A stretch of 64,000 bases of DNA from Hafnia alvei (GCF_034424155.1 NZ_CP139992.1:2372012-2436011), one strand, 5' to 3'. Positions 29,684 to 38,465 are shown, numbered from the stretch's first letter. Numbers and translations are program-made. Notes: generated from the sequence alone by a model not told the origin.

Positions 29684-30592
29684 TTAATATTCTGTATCTT
29701 TATATGTCTGGAAGTAATTCCGCAAGCAGAGCATGGCCTGTCGGCTCTTTTCTGTATGCACTCTCTCAAGCGTTAGCGCATGCAGCTTAAGCGGCGTTGG
29801 TCGCCATTCCGGTAATAACACTACCAGATCGCCTCTTTGCAGCTCATGGCTGATTTCATACAGCGGCTGCACTGAGATCCCTAATCCCTCCAAGGTAAAT
29901 GCGCGCAACACATTCATGCTACTACTGCCGGTGGCGATATCGGGTAAACGAATTTTACACGTCTCCCCGCTGCGTTTTTGTAAGGTGATTGACGTCGGAA
30001 TCGCATCGTTGGTATTGATCAGCCATTGATGCTGCGTCAATTCATGCGGCGCCTCAGGTATCCCGCTGCGATTTAAATAACGCGGCGATGCACATAACAC
30101 CATCGGCCACGTTGCGAGCGGATGAGCAATATAAGACGCGTCATCCAGTTGTCGATTGACCCGCAAAGCAATATCCGCGCGAACCTCAATTAAATTGATA
30201 ATTTCATCGTTAGCTAAGATCCGCAGGCTCAGCTTAGGATGCGCCTGCAATAATGGAGCAAGTGCCTGCGCAAGCGGCGTTCCACCAAGCCCTATCGTTG
30301 TGGCAATGCGCAACTCACCGACCAACGTATCGCGCATTTCGGCCAATCGTTGCTCTGCCTGACTCGCCTCATTCAACATAGCTTTGCAGCCAGGGTAAAA
30401 TGCCGCGCCTGCATCGGTGAGCGTGAGTTTTCGCGTCGAACGATGCAGCAGCGTTACCCCGAGATCTTGCTCCAGCGTTCGCATATGTTGACTCACTGCG
30501 GAAGCGCTCATGCCTAAACGTCGCCCCGCCGCACTCAATGAGCCTTCCGCGACAACAACGGCAAAGACCGCCATACGATTAAGTTTATCCAT
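29684..30592 (-). CDS. LysR-family regulator (DmlR/CrgA type)
   Basis: Transcription factor of 302 residues. The N-terminal winged helix MDKLNRMAVFAVVVAEGSLS...AVSQHMRTLEQDLGV is typical of the CrgA/DmlR/AaeR subgroup. The effector domain contains IGLGGTPLAQALAPLL and RADIALRVNRQLDD. I cannot name an ortholog. It is divergent from the NAD(P)-binding gene at 30728 with a perfect dyad between, so that gene is the likely target. The pair fits the common layout of LysR regulators controlling a small electrophile- or quinone-responsive reductase. Confidence 0.88.
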   Translation of the reverse strand: MDKLNRMAVFAVVVAEGSLSAAGRRLGMSASAVSQHMRTLEQDLGVTLLHRSTRKLTLTDAGAAFYPGCKAMLNEASQAEQRLAEMRDTLVGELRIATTIGLGGTPLAQALAPLLQAHPKLSLRILANDEIINLIEVRADIALRVNRQLDDASYIAHPLATWPMVLCASPRYLNRSGIPEAPHELTQHQWLINTNDAIPTSITLQKRSGETCKIRLPDIATGSSSMNVLRAFTLEGLGISVQPLYEISHELQRGDLVVLLPEWRPTPLKLHALTLERVHTEKSRQAMLCLRNYFQTYKDTEY

Positions 30593-30633
30593 CGAATTAC
30601 GCCCTTCATCTTGAAGTTTTACTTAAAGAAGTT

Positions 30634-30650
30634 AGTGGCAATATGCCACT
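30634..30650. promoter_or_regulatory. LysR operator candidate
   Basis: AGTGGCA-ATA-TGCCACT is a perfect 7-bp inverted repeat midway in the 135-bp divergent region, 42 bp from the regulator start and 78 bp from the oxidoreductase start. This is the expected place for a LysR binding site. Confidence 0.55.
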
Positions 30651-30727
30651 TATCAGCCATGCTGTTAAGGCTTAAAGTTTCTCTATCGCAACCAATATCG
30701 CAACCAATGTTGAAAAAGGAATGAATG

Positions 30728-31369
30728 ATGAAACTCGCTATTATCGGTGCAACAGGTTTTGTGGGTCGTGTGGCTGTTCACGAAGCGTTGGCTCGGGGTC
30801 ATGAAGTGACCGCCATCGCGCGTCATACCAAAGATTTACCCACTAACAGCCATTTGCATATTGCACTTGGCGACGTGACCGACATTGATTGGCTAGCACA
30901 AACGTTGAAAGGCGTAGATGCCGTAATTAGCGCCTTTAACCCTGGTTGGACCGATCCCGATTTGTATGCCAACTTTGTCAAAGGCAGCAATGCTATTTTG
31001 AAAGCGGTCGAAAAATCAGGTGTGAAACGCTTCTTGGTCGTTGGTGGCGCGGGGAGCCTTGAAGTTGCGCCTGGCGTTGAGCTGATCGATACCCCACAGT
31101 TCCCCGCAGAGATCCGCCCTGGCGCGCAAGGTGCTCGCGAGCTACGCGACGCTTTACGTGCAAGTAGCTCACTGGATTGGACGGTATTATCCCCTGCGGC
31201 CATGCTGGCACCGGGTCAACGTACCGGCAACTTCCGTTTGGGTACAACGTCATTGCTGATGAACGGTGATGCGCCGGCCAATATTTCCGTCGAAGACCTT
31301 GCCGTTGCCATTCTGAATGAAATTGAACAACCACAATTTATTAAGCAGCAATTCACAGCCGCTTACTAA
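30728..31369 (+). CDS. NAD(P)-binding oxidoreductase/epimerase-like protein
   Basis: Rossmann-fold protein of 213 residues in the atypical short-chain/NmrA-like group. The dinucleotide motif IGATGFVGRV is at about 5-14, with DAVISAFNP near 65 and FLVVGGAGSLEV near 101. It lacks a recognisable YxxxK pair, so it may be a flavin/quinone reductase or a stress-linked protein of the YwnB/azoreductase-like class. I chose the ATG at 30728 (AAGGA 7 nt upstream); an ATG 3 nt earlier is possible. A strong terminator follows. Confidence 0.85.
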   Translation: MKLAIIGATGFVGRVAVHEALARGHEVTAIARHTKDLPTNSHLHIALGDVTDIDWLAQTLKGVDAVISAFNPGWTDPDLYANFVKGSNAILKAVEKSGVKRFLVVGGAGSLEVAPGVELIDTPQFPAEIRPGAQGARELRDALRASSSLDWTVLSPAAMLAPGQRTGNFRLGTTSLLMNGDAPANISVEDLAVAILNEIEQPQFIKQQFTAAY

Positions 31370-31396
31370 GCCACAATTCCCTCCAAATTCCTCTTT

Positions 31397-31433
31397 CTCA
31401 CGGACAGCAATACGCTGTCCGTGAGCGTTTTGT
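31397..31433 (+). terminator. Terminator after the NAD(P)-binding gene
   Basis: A perfect 12-bp stem, CTCACGGACAGC with GCTGTCCGTGAG, a 5-nt loop and a T-rich tail. It separates this gene from nemA. Confidence 0.88.
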
Positions 31434-31503
31434 TATCTATAACCGCCTATAATTACTGCATTTAAAATTATTTCTTCACAAACTATCTTCGCTTGCATTG
31501 ACT

Positions 31504-31519
31504 TAGACCAACTGGTCTA
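31504..31519. promoter_or_regulatory. NemR operator
   Basis: TAGACC-AACT-GGTCTA is a perfect match to the NemR box TAGACC-N4-GGTCTA. It lies 105 bp upstream of nemA. In E. coli the box precedes nemR, the first gene of nemRA-gloA; here nemR is absent, yet the box has been retained at the nemA promoter. Confidence 0.85.
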
Positions 31520-31623
31520 TTAGTCTTTGCCCAAGCCTCGCTATCACGTTTTACCCACGACTAACGAGCAAACCTAAACTTCGTCGCGCAAGATAATGCG
31601 CAACAACTGCAACAGGATTGACT

Positions 31624-32721
31624 ATGAAAATCGAAAAGTTATTCACACCAGTCACCGTTGGTGACGTTACTCTACCTAATCGCGTTTTCATGGCTCCGCT
31701 GACGCGTTTGCGCAGCACAGAACCGGGTGATATCCCAACGCCGCTGATGGGCGAATATTACAACCAGCGCGCAGGCGCAGGTTTGATCATTACCGAGGCC
31801 ACACAGGTTTCATTCCAAGCCAAAGGTTACGCCGGTGCTCCAGGATTACATACGCCAGAGCAGCTAGCCGCATGGAAAAAAATTGTGTCTGGCGTCCATC
31901 AGCACGGCGGGCATATTGCCGTGCAGCTGTGGCACGTGGGCCGCATTTCTCATAATAGCCTCCAGCCAAATCAACAGGCTCCGGTTGCGCCTTCTGCGAT
32001 TGCCGCCGATACCCGCACCACCGTACGTGATGAAAATGGTCACTGGGTACGCGTACCTTGCTCAGAACCACGCGCCTTAGAAACCAGTGAAATTTCAGGC
32101 ATCGTTAACGATTTCCGCCATGCGGTAAGCCTTGCGAGCCAAGCCGGCTTTGATCTGGTTGAACTGCACGCCGCACATGGCTATTTGCTGCATCAATTCA
32201 TGTCACCGGCTTCGAACCACCGTACCGATCAATACGGTGGCAATATTGAAAATCGTGCACGTTTAACGCTGGAAGTGGTTGATGCTGCAATTGCCGAATC
32301 TGGCGCAGGTCGCGTTGGGATCCGTATTTCGCCATTGGGCCCGTTCAATGGTCTGGACAATGGTGAAGATCAAGAAGAAGCAGCGCTTTACCTGATCGGC
32401 CAACTTAACCAACGTAAAATTGCATACCTGCATATTTCTGAACCAGATTGGGCGGGCGGTAAACCTTATTCTGAGGCATTCCGTCAGGCGGTTCGCAAAC
32501 AGTTTAGCGGTGTCATTATCGGTTCAGGCGGTTACAACGCTGAAAAAGCCGAAACGTTGCTGAATCAAGGTCTCATTGACGCGGTGGCTTTTGGCCGTAA
32601 CTTTATCGCTAACCCTGATTTGGTCGAGCGCTTAGAGAAAAAAGCCCCACTGAATACGCCACATCCAGAAACCTTCTACGGCGGTGACGCCAAAGGCTAT
32701 ACCGATTATCCAACGCTGTAA
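31624..32721 (+). CDS. nemA: N-ethylmaleimide reductase NemA
   Basis: FMN-dependent old-yellow-enzyme reductase acting on N-ethylmaleimide, methylglyoxal and nitro compounds. The 365-residue product equals E. coli NemA in length. Seen are the FMN-binding [12 protein letters not shown] near 22, [12 protein letters not shown] near 100, the substrate-contact [14 protein letters not shown] near 180, [12 protein letters not shown] and [12 protein letters not shown]. It has its own NemR-type operator; nemR is not adjacent. A terminator and a new promoter separate it from gloA. Confidence 0.97.
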   Translation: MKIEKLFTPVTVGDVTLPNRVFMAPLTRLRSTEPGDIPTPLMGEYYNQRAGAGLIITEATQVSFQAKGYAGAPGLHTPEQLAAWKKIVSGVHQHGGHIAVQLWHVGRISHNSLQPNQQAPVAPSAIAADTRTTVRDENGHWVRVPCSEPRALETSEISGIVNDFRHAVSLASQAGFDLVELHAAHGYLLHQFMSPASNHRTDQYGGNIENRARLTLEVVDAAIAESGAGRVGIRISPLGPFNGLDNGEDQEEAALYLIGQLNQRKIAYLHISEPDWAGGKPYSEAFRQAVRKQFSGVIIGSGGYNAEKAETLLNQGLIDAVAFGRNFIANPDLVERLEKKAPLNTPHPETFYGGDAKGYTDYPTL

Positions 32722-32745
32722 TAGTCATACCTTGGCATAGCTGCC

Positions 32746-32784
32746 AACCCTCTGACCGCCTCCACTCGGCCAGAGGGTTTTTTA
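32746..32784 (+). terminator. nemA terminator
   Basis: AACCCTCTG pairs with CAGAGGGTT, followed by T6, 25 bp after the nemA stop. Confidence 0.82.
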
Positions 32785-32817
32785 TTTACCGCAGCGGCGA
32801 TTAATCAGGGGCTTTTA

Positions 32818-32845
32818 TTGATCGCTGAAAGTAGGCTGTTACAAT
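32818..32845 (+). promoter_or_regulatory. gloA promoter candidate
   Basis: TTGATC (32818-32823), 16 bp, TACAAT (32840-32845), giving a leader of about 65 nt for gloA. With the nemA terminator upstream, gloA is likely transcribed independently. Confidence 0.5.
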
Positions 32846-32917
32846 GTGTCTACATCCTGTCGCTATTCCAATAGCGAAGCCTTGTCATCAAGGCCATTCT
32901 AATTTCAGAGGAAAATT

Positions 32918-33325
32918 ATGCGTTTACTTCATACCATGCTGCGTGTTGGTCACCTGCAACGCTCAATCGACTTCTATACCAACGTTTTAGGCATGCGTCT
33001 GCTACGTACCAGTGAAAACGAAGAGTATAAATACTCTCTCGCGTTCGTCGGTTACAGCGATGAAAGCGTAGGTTCCGTTATTGAACTGACCTATAACTGG
33101 GGCGTAGACAGCTACGACATGGGCACCGCATTTGGCCATTTGGCATTAGGCGTTGATGATGTTGCGGCAACCTGTGAAAACATCCGCAAAGCGGGTGGCA
33201 AAGTCACGCGTGAAGCTGGCCCCGTTAAAGGTGGTAATACTATTATCGCTTTTGTTGAAGATCCTGATGGCTACAAAATCGAACTGATCGAAAACAAACA
33301 GGCGGGTGCGGGCTTAGGGAATTAA
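32918..33325 (+). CDS. gloA: Glyoxalase I GloA
   Basis: Lactoylglutathione lyase, converting the methylglyoxal-glutathione hemithioacetal to S-lactoylglutathione. The product has 135 residues, the E. coli length. The four nickel ligands of the E. coli enzyme are present: His5 (MRLLHTML), Glu near 56 (VIELTYNWG), His near 74 ([10 protein letters not shown]) and Glu near 122 (GYKIELIE). GAGGAAAATT provides the ribosome-binding site. Placement after nemA, another electrophile-detoxifying gene, is conserved. Confidence 0.97.
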   Translation: MRLLHTMLRVGHLQRSIDFYTNVLGMRLLRTSENEEYKYSLAFVGYSDESVGSVIELTYNWGVDSYDMGTAFGHLALGVDDVAATCENIRKAGGKVTREAGPVKGGNTIIAFVEDPDGYKIELIENKQAGAGLGN

Positions 33326-33371
33326 TTTCCCTCCCTTCGGGATAAATCCCGACCGTTTTGCTTAAAAATCC

Positions 33372-33399
33372 AGCGAACGCATAGCCGTTCGCTTTTTTA
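33372..33399 (+). terminator. gloA terminator
   Basis: AGCGAACG-CATAGC-CGTTCGCT stem followed by T6, about 45 bp after the gloA stop. Confidence 0.88.
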
Positions 33400-33497
33400 T
33401 GTTTGGCCTGAATGAGAGTCGCCCCACGTTTGCTGACTGCAAACTGCAAAAAAATTTGCCATAATGCGCGCTGCATTCCATAGACCAGAAGTTGAAC

Positions 33498-34157
33498 ATG
33501 GCTGAAACCACCAATCTTAATACGCTGAGCGCGCGCTTTCGCGGGTTCTATCCTGTTGTCATTGATGTCGAAACTGCGGGTTTTGATGCCAACACCAACG
33601 CGCTACTTGAAATTGCGGCAGTCACGTTACGTATGACTGACGATGGATGGTTAGAGCCACATGAAACACTTCATTTCCACGTTGAGCCTTTTGTTGGCTC
33701 CGTTCTTGTTCCAGAGGCTCTGGCATTCAACGGTATTGATCCTGAAAATCCATTGCGTGGCGCGGTGAGCGAATACGAAGCCCTGCATGCTATTTTCAAA
33801 GCAGTTCGCAAAGGCATTAAAGATCAGGACTGTAATCGTGCGGTAATCGTTGCGCATAACGCGCACTTCGATCATTCATTTGTGATGGCCGCAGCAGAAC
33901 GTGCTGGTTTAAAACGTAACCCATTCCATCCGTTTGCCACCTTTGATACTGCCGCGCTAAGCGGTTTGGTATTAGGACAAACCGTGCTTGCAAAAGCCTG
34001 TATTGCCGCCGATATTCCTTTTGATAGCACTCAGGCTCACTCTGCGCTGTATGATACAGAGCAAACCGCAACGCTGTTTTGTGAGTTGGTAAACCGCTGG
34101 AAACGTATGGGTGGATGGCCATTGCCAACACCTGCACCAGAAGAAGCCACCGAATAA
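33498..34157 (+). CDS. rnt: Ribonuclease T
   Basis: DEDDh 3'-5' exoribonuclease that trims tRNA and other stable RNA 3' ends. The product has 219 residues. The catalytic motifs are VIDVETAGF (Asp23, Glu25), [12 protein letters not shown] near 118 and HSALYDTE near 182. I chose the ATG at 33498, which aligns with E. coli; a TTG two codons upstream is possible but unlikely. lhr, which follows rnt in E. coli, is absent and grxD comes next on the opposite strand. Confidence 0.97.
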   Translation: MAETTNLNTLSARFRGFYPVVIDVETAGFDANTNALLEIAAVTLRMTDDGWLEPHETLHFHVEPFVGSVLVPEALAFNGIDPENPLRGAVSEYEALHAIFKAVRKGIKDQDCNRAVIVAHNAHFDHSFVMAAAERAGLKRNPFHPFATFDTAALSGLVLGQTVLAKACIAADIPFDSTQAHSALYDTEQTATLFCELVNRWKRMGGWPLPTPAPEEATE

Positions 34158-34228
34158 TCCACCGCTCTTGCTTACTGAACATCGAGTCGGTGTAAGATTT
34201 TTTGTTTATAAGTTAACGCGATAAATAA

Positions 34229-34254
34229 TAAAGGCGCCCTTAGGCGCCTTTTAT
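34229..34254. terminator. rnt/grxD bidirectional terminator
   Basis: AAAGGCGCC-CTTA-GGCGCCTTT, flanked by A- and T-rich ends, lies between the convergent rnt and grxD. Confidence 0.88.
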
Positions 34255-34278
34255 TTTGCTCACAATAATCATCAACGA

Positions 34279-34623
34279 TTACTGTTCTTCCTGTGCAGGA
34301 TGCTTCGCCGCAGTCTCTTTAATCAGCTGCTGCAATTCGCCAGCGCGGTACATCTCAATGATGATGTCACAGCCGCCAACCAGTTCACCCTCGACCCACA
34401 GCTGTGGGAAGGTTGGCCAGTTCGCATATTTTGGCAGTTCAGCACGAATATCTGGATTTTGCAGAATATCTACATAGGCAAAACGCTCACCACAGGCTGA
34501 CAATGCCTGAACTGCTTGCGCAGAGAAGCCACAGCTTGGCAATTTAGGTGAGCCTTTCATGTACAAAATAATCGGGTTTTCAGCCAGTTGGCGCTGAATT
34601 TTTTCAATGGTGGTCATTGTCAT
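34279..34623 (-). CDS. grxD: Monothiol glutaredoxin GrxD (Grx4)
   Basis: CGFS-type monothiol glutaredoxin of 114 residues that carries or transfers 2Fe-2S clusters with glutathione and BolA-type partners. The active-site KGSPKLPSCGFSAQAV is near 23-38, with Cys near 31. WPTFPQLWV near 71 contains the cis-Pro TFP region and GGCDII near 84 the glutathione-binding loop. GAGGAAG lies upstream of the ATG at 34623; a second ATG two codons in is also possible. Confidence 0.97.
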   Translation of the reverse strand: MTMTTIEKIQRQLAENPIILYMKGSPKLPSCGFSAQAVQALSACGERFAYVDILQNPDIRAELPKYANWPTFPQLWVEGELVGGCDIIIEMYRAGELQQLIKETAAKHPAQEEQ

Positions 34624-34795
34624 TTTAGTTTACTTCCTCTAGCCAGTGTTATGCCTACAGCATGCAAGTGCATATCGAATTATTGTACTGGATTGTACCG
34701 AGTGTCGCTCTGAGAAAAAAACGCCATCTTTTGTGTGGCTATTATCTGATTTTCAACACACCGTCACAGCGTAAGCTCAGTTTAATCTAAAAACG

Positions 34796-34804
34796 TGCTA
34801 TGCT
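34796..34804 (+). promoter_or_regulatory. Extended -10 promoter candidate for mepH
   Basis: TGCTATGCT fits an extended -10 (TGnTATnnT) with the CTATGCT form favoured by sigmaS. No good -35 is visible. It would leave a leader of about 178 nt before mepH. The 34624-34988 gap holds no other feature I can support. Confidence 0.4.
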
Positions 34805-34988
34805 ATATCCGTTTTGCACATGATCAGATATGCAGCGTTTTGTGAATAAAACAGCATCTGATTCAATCATCGTAACATTTAGTCACAAAGAGAATATAAA
34901 TAGCAGAAATGAATGCTGTTTTGTTGCGGCTGTTTATTTAATACTGTTTGCCATGTTTTTTGCTTGGGACAAAGCCTGGAACCTATCG

Positions 34989-35969
34989 ATGCGTCTATAT
35001 ATCGCGCTCTTTGTTCTGCTGTTTACACAGCTATTTGCTAATGCAGCGAATGCCTCTCCGGGGCATAAAGTCGTTGCCGATCAGCGAAAGTCGCATGTGA
35101 CAAGTAGCGAATCTGCCGATCGTAAAAAACGAAAACCAGCCACCAGCAAAAAAGAAAAAGCAGCGACGCCTACAACGACAGCCAAAAATAAAAAATCGTT
35201 AGAACAAAAGAGCAAAACGACTAAAAAATCAGCGACAACTCAGCCTAGCGCTCTCGCTACTAAGTTTGCCAAAAATAGAGAAGTCGCGCGCAATAAAGCA
35301 AATAGCAAAAAAATAGATAAAGCGGTACTAGCATCTATTTCTAACCCTAAGACAAAATCCAGCGCCAAGAAAAGCGGCTCACATTCCACCGCTACGTTGG
35401 CTCGCGTAAGTAATAAAAAAACCTATGGCCGCCAGCGCGGTGAATTGAATAGCCATGGCAGAAGCAGCAAAGGTGAATTAGCCAAGCTCAAGCTGAATCA
35501 AAACAATATTGAAATCGTTGATGGCAAACCCATTCGTCTGAGTCCTCAGCATAAAAAGCGTTACCAGCATGCTAAGCAAACGGCGATGAATAAGCTGATG
35601 AATCAGGTAGGAAAACCGTATCGTTGGGGTGGTGCTTCACCAAGCACAGGCTTCGATTGCAGTGGATTGGTTTATTACGCCTATCAGGATTTACTGAGCA
35701 TCAAGATCCCTCGTACCGCCAATGAAATGTATCATCTGCGTGATGCGGCTCCGGTGAAAAAAACAGAGCTACAAAAAGGCGACTTGGTCTTCTTCCGTAT
35801 TAATAATCGGGGTGCCGCCGACCATGTGGGTGTTTATATGGGTGAGGGCAAATTCATTCAGTCACCTCGCACCGGCGAACAAATTCGGATCAGCTATTTA
35901 GATAACGATTATTGGCAAGGACACTACGTTGGCGCTCGCCGCGTGATGACGCCAAAAACGATTCGTTAA
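34989..35969 (+). CDS. mepH: MepH, NlpC/P60 murein endopeptidase
   Basis: Periplasmic peptidoglycan DD-endopeptidase cutting cross-links for wall growth. The ATG at 34989 gives 326 residues with a signal peptide MRLYIALFVLLFTQ...ANA; an in-frame upstream ATG at 34830 would add 53 residues lacking family support. A long Lys/Ser/Thr-rich linker (about 30-180) precedes the NlpC/P60 domain. The domain has catalytic FDCSGLVYYAY (Cys near 224) and ADHVGVYMG (His near 279) and ends ARRVMTPKTIR like E. coli MepH (YdhO, 271 aa). The linker is longer than in E. coli. Confidence 0.92.
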   Translation: MRLYIALFVLLFTQLFANAANASPGHKVVADQRKSHVTSSESADRKKRKPATSKKEKAATPTTTAKNKKSLEQKSKTTKKSATTQPSALATKFAKNREVARNKANSKKIDKAVLASISNPKTKSSAKKSGSHSTATLARVSNKKTYGRQRGELNSHGRSSKGELAKLKLNQNNIEIVDGKPIRLSPQHKKRYQHAKQTAMNKLMNQVGKPYRWGGASPSTGFDCSGLVYYAYQDLLSIKIPRTANEMYHLRDAAPVKKTELQKGDLVFFRINNRGAADHVGVYMGEGKFIQSPRTGEQIRISYLDNDYWQGHYVGARRVMTPKTIR

Positions 35970-36021
35970 TAGCAGAAGATCATTGTTAAACAGATTTATG
36001 GTAGGGATTCATTGCATTTTA

Positions 36022-36036
36022 TGATAATCCCTATCA
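36022..36036. promoter_or_regulatory. Fur-box-like site upstream of sodB
   Basis: TGATAAT-C-CCTATCA matches the 7-1-7 Fur inverted repeat TGATAAT-N-ATTATCA at 12 of 14 arm positions. It lies about 285 bp upstream of sodB. It may act on sodB or on an unseen small transcript in the 35970-36320 gap. A -10-like TAAAAT (36172-36177) with a poor -35 is the only promoter hint near sodB. Confidence 0.45.
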
Positions 36037-36315
36037 TTTAGATTTACCCCGTCTTTGTATTATCCCCTCCCCTTATTTTATGTTCTGTGGCCGTTTTGAA
36101 CGAATGGTGCACAAATCGCCAATTGATAACCAAAAACAAAAATTTTGCCTGTTATTAGATTCAAAACTTGCTAAAATCGATCCCCATAACAAGAGCACAA
36201 CAAGATCGTTTCAATTTTAAAAACCCGCTCACTGACATTAACGTTGGTGTGATGCATGAAACATAAAACACTTACGTGTAACTGTTTCATTGCAAAATAG
36301 AGCAATAATAGGAGA

Positions 36316-36325
36316 GAGCAATGTC
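36316..36325 (+). promoter_or_regulatory. Predicted RyhB pairing site at the sodB start
   Basis: GAGCAATGTC across the sodB start codon (ATG at 36321) is exactly complementary to ten bases of the E. coli RyhB core, GACAUUGCUC, as I remember it. In E. coli RyhB blocks sodB translation at this place in iron-limited cells. The RyhB gene itself is not in the window. Confidence 0.6.
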
Positions 36326-36899
36326 TTTTGAATTACCTGCATTACCATACGAAAAAAACGCACTCGAACCGCACATCTCCGCAGAAACCTTGGAATACCA
36401 CTACGGTAAGCATCACAATACCTATGTGGTAAACCTGAACAACCTGATCAAAGGCACTGAGTTCGAAGGTAAATCACTGGAAGAGATCATCAAGACCTCT
36501 ACTGGCGGTATCTTCAACAACGCCGCTCAGGTTTGGAACCACACCTTCTACTGGCATTGCCTGTCACCAAAAGGTGGCAACGCACCAACTGGCGCCGTGG
36601 CTGAAGCCATTAACAAAGCGTTTGGTTCATTTGATGCATTCAAAGAAGAACTGACTAAATCTGCCATTGGCAACTTCGGTTCTGGTTGGACTTGGCTGGT
36701 TAAAAAAGCAGACGGTTCTTTGGCGATTGTAAACACCTCAAACGCTGCAACTCCACTGACCAACGGTGACAAACCACTGCTGACCGTGGACGTTTGGGAA
36801 CACGCCTACTACATCGACTATCGCAACGCGCGTCCTAAATATCTGGAGAACTTCTGGGCTCTGGTAAACTGGGAATTCGTGGCGAAAAACTTGGCATAA
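36321..36899 (+). CDS. sodB: Iron superoxide dismutase SodB
   Basis: Cytoplasmic Fe-SOD, 192 residues (E. coli 193). Metal ligands are visible: His near 27 ([11 protein letters not shown]), His near 74 (WNHTFYW), Asp near 157 and His near 161 ([12 protein letters not shown]). GGAGAG precedes the ATG by 5 nt. It is monocistronic with a strong terminator. Post-transcriptional control by RyhB is predicted from the start-codon sequence. Confidence 0.98.
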   Translation: MSFELPALPYEKNALEPHISAETLEYHYGKHHNTYVVNLNNLIKGTEFEGKSLEEIIKTSTGGIFNNAAQVWNHTFYWHCLSPKGGNAPTGAVAEAINKAFGSFDAFKEELTKSAIGNFGSGWTWLVKKADGSLAIVNTSNAATPLTNGDKPLLTVDVWEHAYYIDYRNARPKYLENFWALVNWEFVAKNLA

Positions 36900-36921
36900 G
36901 TTTGCTGAGTGACGTACATGA

Positions 36922-36947
36922 AAAAGGCGGTCAACTGACCGCCTTTT
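36922..36947 (+). terminator. sodB terminator
   Basis: AAAGGCGGTCA-AC-TGACCGCCTTT stem followed by T residues, about 25 bp after the sodB stop. Confidence 0.88.
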
Positions 36948-36992
36948 GTTTTAGCCATGTTAATGGCTATCGATAAAAAACTTAGCGATAAA

Positions 36993-37082
36993 TCAATGTA
37001 GCGCAGCAACAAAACTAAAGATAACAATCACAGCCAGTGCTGCGACCGTTGTCATTAGAGAATATTTCAGATCGGTTTCCAT
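36993..37082 (-). CDS. ynhF: YnhF, 29-residue membrane peptide
   Basis: A 29-codon gene on the minus strand, starting METDLKYSLMTTV and ending FSFVAALH, with a single hydrophobic helix over most of its length. It matches E. coli YnhF (29 aa, MSTDLKFSLVTT...TAALH) in length, ends and position between sodB and purR. The ATG at 37082 has a purine-rich GGGAGAAGAAGAA leader. E. coli YnhF is a stress-associated inner-membrane peptide; its function is unknown. It is too short for most gene finders. Confidence 0.88.
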   Translation of the reverse strand: METDLKYSLMTTVAALAVIVIFSFVAALH

Positions 37083-37375
37083 TTCTTCTTCTCCCGCATT
37101 TCGTTATCAGATCAATTTTGATTATACATAAACACTTGCATAAAGTGTGTGAAATCATTTTCACATACCTTAAATGGGATCGCACGCAGTAAAACTTTCG
37201 ATTATTCTTTCTGTTAACACACAATTTTGACTTCCCCTTTTGCATTTTATAGGCCAAAATTTACGGTTTACTGCTACGTATCAGCTTTCATAACGTAAAA
37301 GAATAGGCTGGCGCTTGATATATCCGCATATTCCTCTCTTTGATGCGATTGTAATCAGTGTATTTTGATGTACGT

Positions 37376-37391
37376 AAGCAAACGATTAACA
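37376..37391 (+). promoter_or_regulatory. PurR autoregulatory operator
   Basis: AAGCAAACGATTAACA keeps the ANGCAANCGNTT core of the PurR box but misses the last C and T positions. It lies 46-61 bp upstream of purR, where E. coli purR also has an autoregulatory site. The remainder of 37083-37436 is AT-rich without a clear gene. Confidence 0.6.
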
Positions 37392-37436
37392 CAATAGCTA
37401 TGTCATAGTTACATTAGCTTAGGAGTCATCTGTTTC

Positions 37437-38462
37437 ATGGCAACGATTAAAGATGTGGCAAAACGCGCGGGCGTTTCAACCACGACAGTGTCTCACGTTA
37501 TTAATAAGACGCGTTTTGTCGCAGAAGAGACCAAGACCGCGGTTTGGGAAGCAATTAAAGAATTGCACTACTCCCCCAGCGCCGTCGCCCGTAGCCTGAA
37601 AGTTAACCACACCAAATCGATCGGTTTGCTGGCGACGTCCAGCGAGGCGCCCTATTTTGCTGAGGTCATTGAGGCCGTTGAAAACGCCTGTTACAGCCAA
37701 GGCTATACGCTCATTTTATGTAACTCTCACAACAACCCTGAAAAGCAAAAAGCTTATTTAGCGATGCTGGCGCAAAAACGCGTCGATGGATTATTAGTGA
37801 TGTGTTCTGAATACCCAGAAAATCTGCTGCAAACCCTTGAGGACTACCGCAATATTCCAATGGTGGTGATGGACTGGGGGACACAACGCAGTGATTTTAC
37901 CGATGCCATTCAGGATAATGCGTTCGAAGGTGGCTATTTAGCCGGCCGCTATTTAATTGAACGTGGTCATCGTGATATTGGGGCGATTACCGGTCAGCTT
38001 TCTCGTAACACCGGCGGAGGTCGCCTACGCGGCTTCCTGAAAGCCCTACAAGAAGCCAACATTCCCGCTCGTGATGAGTGGATGGTAGAAGGCGATTTCG
38101 AGCCAGAATCCGGTTACAAAGCCATGCATCAAATTCTGTCGCAAAAAAATCGCCCAACGGCGGTCTTTGTGGGTGGGGACATCATGGCGATGGGCGCAAT
38201 ATGTGCCGCCGATGAGATGGGCTTGCGTGTACCGCAGGATATATCGGTGATCGGTTATGATAACGTGCGCAACGCCCGCTACTTCTCACCAGCGTTGACC
38301 ACCATCCACCAGCCGAAAGAGCGTTTGGGCTCAATGGCCTTTGACATGCTACTCGACCGTATCGTGAGCAAGCGTGAAGATTCTCAAACGATCGAGGTGC
38401 ATCCAAAACTGGTGGAACGCCGCTCCGTTGCCGATGGCCCATATCTGGACTATCGCCGCTAA
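37437..38462 (+). CDS. purR: PurR, purine repressor
   Basis: LacI/GalR-family repressor of purine, pyrimidine and C1 genes, with hypoxanthine or guanine as corepressor. The 341-residue product equals E. coli PurR. It begins [23 protein letters not shown] (helix-turn-helix), followed by the hinge helix [12 protein letters not shown] near 46-57. The ligand domain contains [15 protein letters not shown] and [19 protein letters not shown]. The stop runs directly into the ynjC start region. A PurR-like box precedes the gene, and another precedes fhs at 5.8 kb. Confidence 0.98.
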   Translation: MATIKDVAKRAGVSTTTVSHVINKTRFVAEETKTAVWEAIKELHYSPSAVARSLKVNHTKSIGLLATSSEAPYFAEVIEAVENACYSQGYTLILCNSHNNPEKQKAYLAMLAQKRVDGLLVMCSEYPENLLQTLEDYRNIPMVVMDWGTQRSDFTDAIQDNAFEGGYLAGRYLIERGHRDIGAITGQLSRNTGGGRLRGFLKALQEANIPARDEWMVEGDFEPESGYKAMHQILSQKNRPTAVFVGGDIMAMGAICAADEMGLRVPQDISVIGYDNVRNARYFSPALTTIHQPKERLGSMAFDMLLDRIVSKREDSQTIEVHPKLVERRSVADGPYLDYRR

Positions 38463-38465
38463 GTG

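Noticed and set aside
34830-34988. N-terminal extension of MepH from an upstream ATG
   Set aside because: It would put a second hydrophobic stretch before the normal signal peptide; the ATG at 34989 fits the family.
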